12,195 nt of DNA from Actinomycetota bacterium (GTDB lineage Bacteria > Actinomycetota > Actinomycetes > Nanopelagicales > Nanopelagicaceae): NCBI GenBank assembly GCA_009702205.1, contig WLIM01000015.1:1-12195 (forward strand), written 5' to 3'. How positions within the stretch are numbered: the first letter of the stretch is position 1; each line of letters starts with the position of its first letter. A program made the position numbers and the translations under genes. The notes beneath the pieces were generated by a model. The model did no database searches. It saw nothing but the letters and a program-made list of their open reading frames with translations, and had not been told where the DNA came from. Positions 5,624 to 12,155 of this stretch are shown piece after piece.

Positions 5624-6439
5624 GTGGCAGTTAAGAAAACCGCAAAGAAGGCAGCCAAGAAAACTTCTGCAAAGAAGAGCACTGCGAAGAAAACTTCTGC
5701 AAAGAAGAGCACTGCGAAGAAAGCAATAGCCAAGAAGGCAGTTAAGAAAACTGCGAAGAAGGCAGTTAAGAAAACTGCGAAGAAGGCAGTTAAGTCTTCG
5801 TCAACATTCGTAGTTCCTGCCGCCCCGGTTGCATCCGGACGATCAAACTTCCAAAGTTCATCTGTAACTACACGCCCTGCAAAGACTCCAGGAGCTAGCG
5901 TTCCTGCATCAGTTAAATCTTCAAGCAACAATTCATCTTCTAGTTCTTCAAAGCGTGTATTAACTGCAGTTGTAATCGCAGTTGTTTTGCTTGCGCTACT
6001 AGTTGTTTCACGCAATGGTTCAACAAAGACTGAATCAGCTGCGCCACAAGAAACCGCTTCAGCCGAAGCCTCACAAGGAAGCGCTGCAGAAGAATCAGCA
6101 GAACCAACCACTGAAGCATCAGCAGAAGCATCAAGTGCAACTGTTGTAAATGGTGGCGGTAGCGAACCTGTTGGAATCGTTGCTCAATACACAGCTACCG
6201 GCGCAACAATTTTTTGGAAGGCACCTGTTGATGGCGCAAAAGTTGCCAACTACAACGTTGAGATCCGTTCAAACGGTGGCGCTTGGAAATTAATTTCAAC
6301 AGTTCCAGCTACTCAATTTTCATTGGATATTACAAAGGGAGACACTTCAGGATGGTGCTCATTTAGAGTTTCATCTGTTCTTGAAGATGGAACTGTTGTT
6401 GGCGGAAAAGTTTTCGGACTTCCAGGTCAATACGCTTAA
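5624..6439 (+). CDS. Membrane protein with histone H1-like Lys/Ala-rich N-terminus and fibronectin III-like outer domain
   Basis: I do not recognise this 271-residue protein as a named family. Four parts can be seen. Residues 1-57 consist of repeating AKK, TSAKKST and KKTAKKAV units, almost only Lys, Ala, Ser and Thr, like bacterial histone H1-like tails. Residues 58-110 are a Ser-rich linker ending in a run of six serines. Residues 111-129 (VLTAVVIAVVLLALLVV) are a single membrane helix. After an acidic Ser/Ala/Glu linker (131-176), residues about 180-266 form a fibronectin III-like domain (TGATIFWKAP, NYNVEIRSNGGAWKLI, FRVSSVLEDG). The positive-inside rule puts the Lys-rich part in the cytoplasm, where it could bind DNA, RNA or acidic lipid, and the Fn3-like domain outside. 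The start is GTG 5624, set by AAGGAG. It is transcribed alone, convergent with the acyltransferase, and only 10 bases separate their stops. Confidence 0.85.
   Translation: MAVKKTAKKAAKKTSAKKSTAKKTSAKKSTAKKAIAKKAVKKTAKKAVKKTAKKAVKSSSTFVVPAAPVASGRSNFQSSSVTTRPAKTPGASVPASVKSSSNNSSSSSSKRVLTAVVIAVVLLALLVVSRNGSTKTESAAPQETASAEASQGSAAEESAEPTTEASAEASSATVVNGGGSEPVGIVAQYTATGATIFWKAPVDGAKVANYNVEIRSNGGAWKLISTVPATQFSLDITKGDTSGWCSFRVSSVLEDGTVVGGKVFGLPGQYA
5657..5716 (+). repeat. Perfect 30-base tandem repeat, two copies, in the Lys/Ala-rich coding region
   Basis: Positions 5657-5686 and 5687-5716 are identical and each encodes KKTSAKKSTA in the same frame. Identity at silent positions indicates recent duplication or continuing slippage rather than old protein-level repetition. 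Loss or gain of a unit would keep the frame and change only tail length. Confidence 0.9.
5735..5794 (+). repeat. 24-base tandem repeat, two and a half copies, in the Lys/Ala-rich coding region
   Basis: Copies at 5735-5758 and 5759-5782 are identical, followed by a 12-base partial copy at 5783-5794. The unit encodes KAVKKTAK in frame. The unit differs in length from the 30-base array just upstream, so the tail grew by at least two separate duplications. Confidence 0.9.
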
Positions 6440-6449
6440 ATCTAATAAT

Positions 6450-8204
6450 TTAATTTACGTTTAACGCATCAAGTATTGCGGCAACGTAAACATCACTACC
6501 AGTTTCAACTAAGTGGACGCCATCCGGAGCAAAAAACTCCGGGTGGTTTTCTGCTATCTGCGCCCAATTAATTAAAGTTGCATTTGAATACCGCGAAACA
6601 ACTTCACTAATTATTTTATTATTTCCATCGCGCCAAGTTCGGGGAACCGAGGTGTTAATAACGATGGCTCGCGGCTGTTCTTTTAGCAATTCCATCAACT
6701 TGACCATATCTTCGCGGGAAACTGCATTGTTATTCCCGACATCTAGAACAACAATAGAACGCTTAACTTTTGGCTTATCTTCCTCAACTACTTTGATAAG
6801 TTCTTGAATTTGCCTTCCAACTCGGGCATTTACTAGGGAAATATCTTGGCTAGCAGCCAATTTATTTCGAATTCCAAGAATTACCGAATCGCCCGTAACC
6901 CAAAGACCTGGCTTATCTACGGAGATGGTGGTTTGCGGAAGTTCGAGTTCAGGCTTTATCTCAACAATTATAGATTGATCGCGTTGCCAGGCGACTGCTA
7001 TTGATGTACTTGTAATAAGAAGTGTAAAAATCGAGACACTTGAAACAAATATCCGCTGCCGCTTTTGCATTACTTTTGTTCGATACTTCATACCTCTAAA
7101 CCAGTTCTGAACAACGCCTCTACGAATTGGGATTTCAATAGCCCGCAGTGAAATATCGGCAAGAATCAAAACCAATAAGACTCGCGCAATATTTAGCGCT
7201 AGTAAAGATCCCGTCAGGTCGGCGCCTGGTCTAGTGACTTGAAAAACTACCCAATGCCATAAATAAATTCCGTAAGAACGTTGTCCAATCCAGAGAAATA
7301 GTTTGTTACTTATAATTGGTGAAAATCTAGAAGCTGGATGAACTATTGAAACAATTGTTGCACAGCCAAAGAATCCGGCAAGCGGGAAGGCGATTTGGTA
7401 GAGAGTTGCATTAGTTTCATCAATAAATAGGAAGATGCAGAGAAGTCCAATGAAACCAATGACCCCTATTCCATCAATAAAATCTTGGGCACGTTGTGAA
7501 ATATTCTTCGATAAATTTCTTGGTATCCAGCTAACTGCAAGGGCCGAACCTAAAAATAAGCCAAGACTGTGAGTGTCAGTGCCGAAGTAAATATGGCTTA
7601 TACGACCAGCAGTTGCGTTGTCTGCTTGAAGCGAGAAGAGAAAAAGTGCAGTTCCGGAAAATGTTGCGATAAGGAGTGCCGCGCGACGAACTACACGCTT
7701 GCCAAACCTGCGCCAGACAAAGAGCAAGATGATTGGCCATATTAAATAAAATTGAAACTCCACGGCTAAGGACCACGTATGTTGAAGTAGCGGCGGTCGG
7801 CCAATAGCTTGGAAGTAATCTTGGTGGAGTGCTACTAAGTGCCAGTTATTAGTTCCAGATAACACGAATGGGAGATCACTTATGAATCTTCGGATGCTGT
7901 CCGGCGCAAATAGTGCAATAGCTACACAAGTAACAACGATTAAAACTAAGAGCCCAGGAAGCAATCTGCGAATTCTTGCTGCATAAAATTCGCGAATATC
8001 TAGGCCATTTGCACTTTCGATTGAATCAAGAATTAGGCGAGTAATTACATAACCAGATATTACGAAGAAGAGATCTACTCCTAAGAAACCGCCAGGAATC
8101 CAATTAATTCCAAGGTGGTAAAGAACAACAGCAACTACTGCAAGCGCGCGCAAGCCATCGATTGCTGGTATGTGCGAATTAGAAATTGATGCGCGCTGCA
8201 TCAT
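6450..8204 (-). CDS. Membrane O-acyltransferase (acyltransferase 3 family) with C-terminal SGNH domain
   Basis: This 584-residue protein has the OafA/OatA-like architecture: a membrane domain that passes acyl (usually acetyl) groups across the membrane, fused to an extracytoplasmic SGNH esterase-like domain that transfers them to a polysaccharide or peptidoglycan. The N-terminus shows IPAIDGLRALAVVAVVLYH (12-30) with the catalytic-type His30, GVDLFFVISGYVI (42-54) and WSLAVEFQFYLIWP (144-157) with Glu149. About ten helices run to residue 360, and a further helix (388-406) leads out to the SGNH domain (about 430-584). There TGDS (437-440) gives Ser440, VGNNN (489-493) supplies the Gly/Asn oxyanion residues, and DGVH (561-564) completes the Asp-His pair. 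The acceptor is unknown. The gene starts at ATG 8204 (or the adjacent ATG), 2 bases after the stop of the coiled-coil gene, so the two form one minus-strand transcription unit. Confidence 0.9.
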   Translation of the reverse strand: MMQRASISNSHIPAIDGLRALAVVAVVLYHLGINWIPGGFLGVDLFFVISGYVITRLILDSIESANGLDIREFYAARIRRLLPGLLVLIVVTCVAIALFAPDSIRRFISDLPFVLSGTNNWHLVALHQDYFQAIGRPPLLQHTWSLAVEFQFYLIWPIILLFVWRRFGKRVVRRAALLIATFSGTALFLFSLQADNATAGRISHIYFGTDTHSLGLFLGSALAVSWIPRNLSKNISQRAQDFIDGIGVIGFIGLLCIFLFIDETNATLYQIAFPLAGFFGCATIVSIVHPASRFSPIISNKLFLWIGQRSYGIYLWHWVVFQVTRPGADLTGSLLALNIARVLLVLILADISLRAIEIPIRRGVVQNWFRGMKYRTKVMQKRQRIFVSSVSIFTLLITSTSIAVAWQRDQSIIVEIKPELELPQTTISVDKPGLWVTGDSVILGIRNKLAASQDISLVNARVGRQIQELIKVVEEDKPKVKRSIVVLDVGNNNAVSREDMVKLMELLKEQPRAIVINTSVPRTWRDGNNKIISEVVSRYSNATLINWAQIAENHPEFFAPDGVHLVETGSDVYVAAILDALNVN

Positions 8205-8206
8205 GA

Positions 8207-9034
8207 CTACTTACGTTTTTTGGCAGTGCTTTTCTTAACAGCCTTCTTGGCTGGCTTCTTTGCAGTTTTCTTAACTGCTTTTTTAGCCACAGGCTTAGGA
8301 GTCACTTCTGGTTTCTTAGCGCCACTTCTAACGAAAGTTTTCTCAACGGGGCGATCATTCTCATCAATGTTTGCATCGATATCGCCTTGAAGTGAAGCTA
8401 AGCGCTCGAACGCTTGCTTCAATCTGTTGCGAGTTTCACCAATAGCTTGCTCTGCAGCATTTAAAGATTGTGTTTGAACTCGGTATAGTCGTTCAGATTC
8501 TGAAATTGCACTAGTGAGCCAAGATCTAAATTCACTTATTTCACCAGTTGCCTCACCAATAATTCTTTCAGCTTCACGTTTCGCCGCGCTGCCTAAGGCT
8601 GAAGCCTCACGCTTGCTCTCTAATAGAAGTTGTTCGGCTTGGCGCACTGCTTTTTCCCGAAGTTCATTCGCATCAGATTCTGCAGCTTCAATATATTTGC
8701 GACCACGCGATTCTGCGCCAGAAAGAATTGATTTTGCTTTAGCTTCTGATGAATCTAGGCGTTCTTTGGCTATTCGAGCCGTTTCTGCGATTGTTTGCTC
8801 GGCTGAGGCAAGCGCGCGAGATTCGCGCTGTTGCGCAGTCTTAATCAAACTCATTGCAGTTTCACCTGCAAGAATTTCAAATTCTTCTTTACTTAAACTT
8901 GTTATGTCTCTTCGTGAACGGAGATCAGCAAGTTGAGTTTCGAGTTGGCGAATTCGCTCGACTGCATTCTCGGTAGGGGCTGCAACGGCCTCTTCCTTAA
9001 ATCCAACCCAGGAACGGAATTTTTTTTCTGCCAT
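8207..9034 (-). CDS. DivIVA-like coiled-coil protein with Lys/Ala-rich C-terminal tail
   Basis: This 275-residue cytoplasmic protein is not assignable to a named gene. Residues 22-42 form a short coiled coil (ENAVERIRQLETQLADLRSR). Residues about 50-215 form a long Ala/Glu/Arg/Lys-rich helical rod of the type in actinobacterial DivIVA/Wag31-like and other scaffolding proteins. Residues 216-245 are a flexible acidic-to-Pro linker, and residues 246-275 are a Lys/Ala tail (VAKKAVKKTAKK, then KKSTAKKRK) resembling histone H1-like tails. The start is ATG 9034, with AGGAG 5 bases upstream, giving MAEKKFRSWVG. An earlier in-frame ATG at 9061 lies upstream of that site and is less likely. It is first in a two-gene unit with the acyltransferase, which suggests a link to the envelope. 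A membrane-free rod with a basic tail could join the cell pole or membrane to DNA; this is inference, and a DivIVA relationship needs a profile search. Confidence 0.75.
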   Translation of the reverse strand: MAEKKFRSWVGFKEEAVAAPTENAVERIRQLETQLADLRSRRDITSLSKEEFEILAGETAMSLIKTAQQRESRALASAEQTIAETARIAKERLDSSEAKAKSILSGAESRGRKYIEAAESDANELREKAVRQAEQLLLESKREASALGSAAKREAERIIGEATGEISEFRSWLTSAISESERLYRVQTQSLNAAEQAIGETRNRLKQAFERLASLQGDIDANIDENDRPVEKTFVRSGAKKPEVTPKPVAKKAVKKTAKKPAKKAVKKSTAKKRK

Positions 9035-9039
9035 ATTCA

Positions 9040-9044
9040 CTCCT
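9040..9044 (-). promoter_or_regulatory. Ribosome binding site that fixes the ATG 9034 start
   Basis: On the minus strand AGGAG precedes the ATG at 9034 with a 5-base spacer (TGAAT). This supports the shorter start of the coiled-coil protein over the ATG at 9061. Confidence 0.75.
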
Positions 9045-9046
9045 CT

Positions 9047-9058
9047 AACAAGCTTGTT
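9047..9058. promoter_or_regulatory. 12-base perfect palindrome in the leader of the coiled-coil gene
   Basis: AACAAGCTTGTT is perfectly self-complementary and lies just upstream of the ribosome binding site and just downstream of a possible minus-strand -10 (TAGGCT, 9069-9074). This is a plausible position for a repressor operator, but the site could also be chance, and no matching second copy was noticed. Confidence 0.3.
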
Positions 9059-9068
9059 CACTTCGGCA

Positions 9069-9074
9069 AGCCTA
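9069..9074 (-). promoter_or_regulatory. Possible -10 element for the coiled-coil/acyltransferase unit
   Basis: On the minus strand TTATAGGCTTG contains TAGGCT (and an overlapping TATAGG) about 35 bases before ATG 9034. Transcription would start near 9062, giving a short leader that includes the palindrome and the ribosome binding site. TAGGCT also appears before murI. No -35 is evident. Confidence 0.35.
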
Positions 9075-9135
9075 TAACAGCCAACAGGGTGAGTGCCATG
9101 AGTGATTTTCCTAGGCAGCTCGGGATATCTGCGCT

Positions 9136-9141
9136 TAGAAT
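9136..9141 (+). promoter_or_regulatory. Probable -10 element for a leaderless DinB-like gene transcript
   Basis: TAGAAT is followed by 6 bases (TGCCGT) and then ATG 9148, so the expected transcription start coincides with the start codon. There is no Shine-Dalgarno sequence and no clear -35. Confidence 0.5.
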
Positions 9142-9147
9142 TGCCGT

Positions 9148-9621
9148 ATGAGCGAGAATAAATCGAATAGTGCGGTGCTGGCCGAGTTCATTGCCAATGG
9201 AAAAGAATTCGTGGCCCTAGCAAAATCAATTTCAGCCGCTGACTTAAATAAGACCCCCATAGCAGGCGAATGGTCGCCCGCATTCGTGCTTCATCATATG
9301 TGCGATGGTGAAATGCATTTCGCAACTCGATATTTAAATAATCTTGCCGAAGATAGCCCAGATATTTTCCCATTCAATGAAGATATTTATCCAGAGCGTT
9401 TAAATTATGCGAATCGCGATGCGCTTGCATCACTTGCTGCGATAGAAGGCATTCAAATTGCAAATGCCAGTATTTTAAAAGCAGTTCGGGAGAATGATTG
9501 GGCGCGCACGTCGAAACATGTTGATCGTGGCCTGATGACTCTTACCCAACTTGTAGAAACAGCTAGCGGACATTCAAAGTCACATGCTGGTCAATTACAG
9601 GGACTGATTGATGCGCTTTAA
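9148..9621 (+). CDS. DinB/YfiT-like four-helix metalloprotein
   Basis: The 157-residue product has the features of the DinB-like superfamily, a four-helix bundle that binds a divalent metal through three histidines. The likely ligands are His49 or His50 in VLHHMCDGE and His142 and His146 in GHSKSHAGQL, the usual arrangement of one His after the first helix and two on the last. An N-terminal 'EWSPAFVLHH' motif also fits the family. In actinobacteria many members are mycothiol-dependent transferases or isomerases, while others have no known role, so the substrate here is unknown. No signal peptide is present. ATG 9148 is preceded by a -10-like box at leaderless spacing. The end of the gene overlaps the start of the secreted esterase by 11 bases, which suggests the two are transcribed together. 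Confidence 0.8.
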   Translation: MSENKSNSAVLAEFIANGKEFVALAKSISAADLNKTPIAGEWSPAFVLHHMCDGEMHFATRYLNNLAEDSPDIFPFNEDIYPERLNYANRDALASLAAIEGIQIANASILKAVRENDWARTSKHVDRGLMTLTQLVETASGHSKSHAGQLQGLIDAL

Positions 9622-10810
9622 CCGTACGTTTACGGTTTCACTCATAGCTCTTGCACTAACTTCAACCTCACTACTTTCTATTGCTACCGCAGCTAATCTC
9701 GATGATGGATATCCGCAAGGCCAACCTGCTCCAGGTCGAACTTGTCCAGATGCTCCTGAAGGTACAAAAACTATAAGCGAACACAATGGAAAAACATTTG
9801 TTTGCACCATGATTAATGGTGTCAAGAAATGGTGGATTGAGGGCGAAGCTCTTCCTGCAGCCACAACAACTCCAGAGGCACCTGCTGGAACTACAGATGG
9901 AAATATGCCACCAGGATTTAAGCATTCTTATAATTTGCCTGCGAAATCAATTGCAAAAATGAAGATTTTTGAAGATGAAATGTATTCAGCAATAGATCCA
10001 AGTATGCGTTTAGATGTTTATCTGCCCAAAGGTGTTTCAAAGCCACCACTGATGATTTGGGTTCACGGTGGCGGAATGATCTTTGGTGACGAGAATGTTA
10101 TGAAATATGACGAGAGCGCCAAACTTCTGGAAGTATTAATTAAGAATGGAATTGGCGTTGCATCTGTAAATTATCGATTAGCAACTGCAGTTCCTTATCC
10201 TCTTACAGGGCAAGATGTAAAAACCGCAATTAGATATCTGCGGGCGAATTCAGCGAAGTACGGTTTCAATTCAAAGAAGTTTGCTGTGGGCGGAGATTCT
10301 GCCGGCGCTTACCTCTCTCTAATGGCCGCGATTACCGGTAATCAGAAATCACTCTTCGACGACCCAGCTGATCCAAACCTAAAAACTTCGGCTACCGTTT
10401 TGGCAGTATTTGATTTGTTTGGAAATGTAAACATGCTGACTATGGCTGAAAATAAAATTAAATACCCTTGCCAGAATAAGGATGATTTTGCTTATGGACT
10501 TGATCCGAAAATGAGTGCTTGGTTTGGCGATGTAACTCTTCCTGAAAATCGAGTGAAGGTTGATTCAGCAAATCTTTACCCATTTCTTGCGAAAAATAAG
10601 AGCTTGCCAGCATTCTTTATCTTTCATGGAACAGCTGATTGCTCGGTAAGTAAATATGACTCAATTGAATTAAATAAAAAGGTTAAGGCGCTAAAGGGTA
10701 AGAGCGTTTTGAAGTTGGTTCCCGGTGAAAACCATGGTGGGCCAAAGATCTGGGTTGAGGCTAATAAACAAGTTCCGGCTTTAGTGAAGATATTCGCCGC
10801 TATTAAATAA
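9611..10810 (+). CDS. Secreted alpha/beta-hydrolase (esterase/lipase, HSL-like) with small N-terminal Cys-pair domain
   Basis: From ATG 9611 the product has 399 residues and begins with a classic signal peptide (basic MRFNR, hydrophobic core, likely cleavage after ATA or TAA near residue 28), so it is exported. A TTG three bases earlier could add one Met; numbering below counts from that TTG. Residues about 45-78 form a small domain with a Cys pair (Cys46 and Cys66) in a pattern GTK...NGKTFVC...GVKKW, then a Pro/Thr linker. The catalytic domain (about 115-400) has the HGGG oxyanion motif (153-156), nucleophile Ser231 in GGDSAGAY, Asp344 in HGTADC and His376 in GENHGG, a complete esterase triad. 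The HGGG plus GDSAG pair is typical of hormone-sensitive-lipase-type carboxylesterases; the substrate is unknown. It overlaps the DinB-like gene by 11 bases and converges on the tRNA-Leu gene 6 bases away, with no terminator hairpin seen between them. Confidence 0.88.
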   Translation: MRFNRTFTVSLIALALTSTSLLSIATAANLDDGYPQGQPAPGRTCPDAPEGTKTISEHNGKTFVCTMINGVKKWWIEGEALPAATTTPEAPAGTTDGNMPPGFKHSYNLPAKSIAKMKIFEDEMYSAIDPSMRLDVYLPKGVSKPPLMIWVHGGGMIFGDENVMKYDESAKLLEVLIKNGIGVASVNYRLATAVPYPLTGQDVKTAIRYLRANSAKYGFNSKKFAVGGDSAGAYLSLMAAITGNQKSLFDDPADPNLKTSATVLAVFDLFGNVNMLTMAENKIKYPCQNKDDFAYGLDPKMSAWFGDVTLPENRVKVDSANLYPFLAKNKSLPAFFIFHGTADCSVSKYDSIELNKKVKALKGKSVLKLVPGENHGGPKIWVEANKQVPALVKIFAAIK

Positions 10811-10816
10811 TTTAGC

Positions 10817-10900
10817 TGGTGCGGGAGGCGGGACTTGAACCCGCACGTCCGAAGACACAAGTTCCTAAGACTTGCGTGTCTGCCATTTCACCACTCCCGC
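10817..10900 (-). tRNA. tRNA-Leu (anticodon UAG)
   Basis: The minus strand folds as a class II tRNA of 84 bases including an encoded CCA (plus-strand TGGT at 10817-10820 gives A-CCA). The acceptor stem is GCGGGAG with CTCCCGC, the anticodon stem is CAAGT with ACTTG around the loop CTTAGGA, the variable arm is GTC-TTCG-GAC, and the T arm is GCGGG-TTCAAGT-CCCGC. The anticodon TAG (plus-strand 10865-10867) reads CUA and, by wobble, other CUN leucine codons. It stands alone, convergent with the esterase gene and divergent from xylA. Confidence 0.95.
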
Positions 10901-10958
10901 TGGAGAGATGGGAGAAGATTAAGGGAACTTAGGCAAAAGCACCAAACTGGGATTTAAT

Positions 10959-10964
10959 TAGGTT
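10959..10964 (+). promoter_or_regulatory. Possible -10 element for xylA
   Basis: TAGGTT lies 29 bases before the xylA ATG, which would leave a leader of about 23 bases containing AAGGAG (10983-10988, 5 bases before ATG). No -35 is obvious. The gap 10901-10993 must also hold the tRNA-Leu promoter on the other strand, for which no clear boxes were seen. No xylose-operator-like inverted repeat stands out. Confidence 0.3.
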
Positions 10965-10993
10965 AGTAAACCGCCAATTTATAAGGAGCCACG

Positions 10994-12145
10994 ATGTCAT
11001 TAACACCAAGCCCAGCAGACAAGTTCACATTCGGACTTTGGACAGTTGGCTGGCAAGCGCGCGATCCATTTGGTGATGCAACTCGAGCTGCTCTTGATCC
11101 GGTTCGCAGTGTTACTGAATTGGCTGAGCGCGGTGCATACGGTGTTACTTTTCATGACGATGATTTAATTCCTTTTGGTTCCAACGATTCTGATCGAAGC
11201 GCGCACATTGCACGTTTTAAGAAAGCTCTTGCAGATACTGGAATGAAAGTTCCAATGGCAACAACAAATTTGTTTACACATCCAATATTCAAAGATGGCG
11301 CGTTAACTGCTAACGAACGCGATATTCGACGTTTTGCGATTTCAAAGGTGATGCGCAATATCGATTTAGCCGCAGAACTTGGCGCTGAAATTTATGTTTG
11401 CTGGGGTGGTCGTGAAGGTGCCGAATCAGATGCCGCAAAAGATGCATACATAGCTCTTGAAAGATATCGCGAAGGATTCAACATCCTTGGACAATATGTA
11501 ATCGATAAGGGTTACAACATTAAGTTTGCAATTGAGCCAAAGCCAAATGAACCTCGTGGTGATATTTTCTTGCCAACGATTGGCCATGCACTTGCCTTTA
11601 TTAATTCACTTGATCATCCAGAATTAGTAGGAGTTAATCCAGAAGTTGGTCACGAACAGATGGCTAACCTCAATTTTGTTCACGGTATTGCTCAAGCACT
11701 ATTCCATAAGAAGCTATTCCATATCGATCTAAATGGTCAACATGGTCCAAAGTTTGACCAAGATTTAGTCTTTGGCCACGGCGATTTAAAATCAGCCTTC
11801 TTCTTGGTTGATCTCCTCGAAACTTATAAATATGCCGGACCTAAGCACTTTGATTACAAGCCAGGTCGCACTGAAGATGATCGCGGAGTCTGGGTTTCTG
11901 CAACTTCAAATATGCGCACCTATCTTGCACTCAAAGAACGCGCTTTGGCATTTCGTGCCGATCCAAGAGTCAAAGCTGCAATGGAAGATTCTCGAATCAA
12001 TGAACTTGCACTTCCAACTCTTGCGAAAGGCGAAAGTTGGAAAGATCTCACATCCGTTAGCGTTGATGTTGATGGTTTGGCTGCTCGTGGATATCAATAC
12101 GAGACAATCGACCAATTAGCTATCGAACACTTGATGGGCCTGTAA
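10994..12145 (+). CDS. xylA: Xylose isomerase
   Basis: XylA converts D-xylose to D-xylulose (and glucose to fructose) using two divalent metal ions; it is a cytoplasmic TIM-barrel tetramer. The 383-residue product is a class I, actinobacterial-type enzyme close to the Streptomyces protein. Even the active-site numbering agrees: His54 and Asp57 in VTFHDDDLIPFG, Glu181 and Lys183 in IEPKPNEPRGD, Glu217 and His220 in NPEVGHEQM, Asp245 in FHIDLNGQ, Asp255 and Asp257 in KFDQDL, and Asp287 in HFDYKP. All metal and catalytic residues are therefore intact. ATG 10994 has AAGGAG 5 bases upstream. The gene follows a tRNA-Leu on the opposite strand, and the partial gene after it starts 10 bases beyond the stop. 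Its presence indicates use of plant-derived pentose, common in freshwater actinobacteria. Partner genes (xylulokinase, transporter) are not in the window. Confidence 0.97.
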   Translation: MSLTPSPADKFTFGLWTVGWQARDPFGDATRAALDPVRSVTELAERGAYGVTFHDDDLIPFGSNDSDRSAHIARFKKALADTGMKVPMATTNLFTHPIFKDGALTANERDIRRFAISKVMRNIDLAAELGAEIYVCWGGREGAESDAAKDAYIALERYREGFNILGQYVIDKGYNIKFAIEPKPNEPRGDIFLPTIGHALAFINSLDHPELVGVNPEVGHEQMANLNFVHGIAQALFHKKLFHIDLNGQHGPKFDQDLVFGHGDLKSAFFLVDLLETYKYAGPKHFDYKPGRTEDDRGVWVSATSNMRTYLALKERALAFRADPRVKAAMEDSRINELALPTLAKGESWKDLTSVSVDVDGLAARGYQYETIDQLAIEHLMGL

Positions 12146-12148
12146 ACT
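12143..12148 (+). promoter_or_regulatory. Possible -10 element for the terminal gene, overlapping the xylA stop
   Basis: TAAACT begins with the xylA stop codon and lies 7 bases (CTCCTAG) before ATG 12156, the same leaderless spacing seen before murI and the DinB-like gene. It could equally be a chance consequence of the TAA stop. Confidence 0.3.
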
Positions 12149-12155
12149 CTCCTAG

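Noticed and set aside
5657..5794. CRISPR-like array
   Set aside because: The units are contiguous with no spacers, are in frame, and encode a low-complexity protein tail.
5575..6111. Minus-strand open frame of 178 codons antisense to the Lys/Ala-rich gene, rich in Phe/Ala/Val
   Set aside because: It is the antisense shadow of the AAG/GCA repeat region. It has no ribosome binding site, and the plus-strand gene has a strong one plus clear domain structure.
6440..6449. Shared terminator between the convergent Lys/Ala gene and acyltransferase gene
   Set aside because: Only 10 bases separate the stops, and no stem-loop with a T tract was found here or in the flanking coding ends.
8514..8936. Plus-strand open frame of 140 codons inside the coiled-coil gene
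   Set aside because: It is Ser/Ala/Arg-rich antisense of a Glu/Ala/Arg coiled coil, a typical shadow.
9035..9061. Upstream ATG at 9061 for the coiled-coil protein
   Set aside because: It lies upstream of a well-placed AGGAG that serves ATG 9034, and it would begin inside the likely promoter/operator region.
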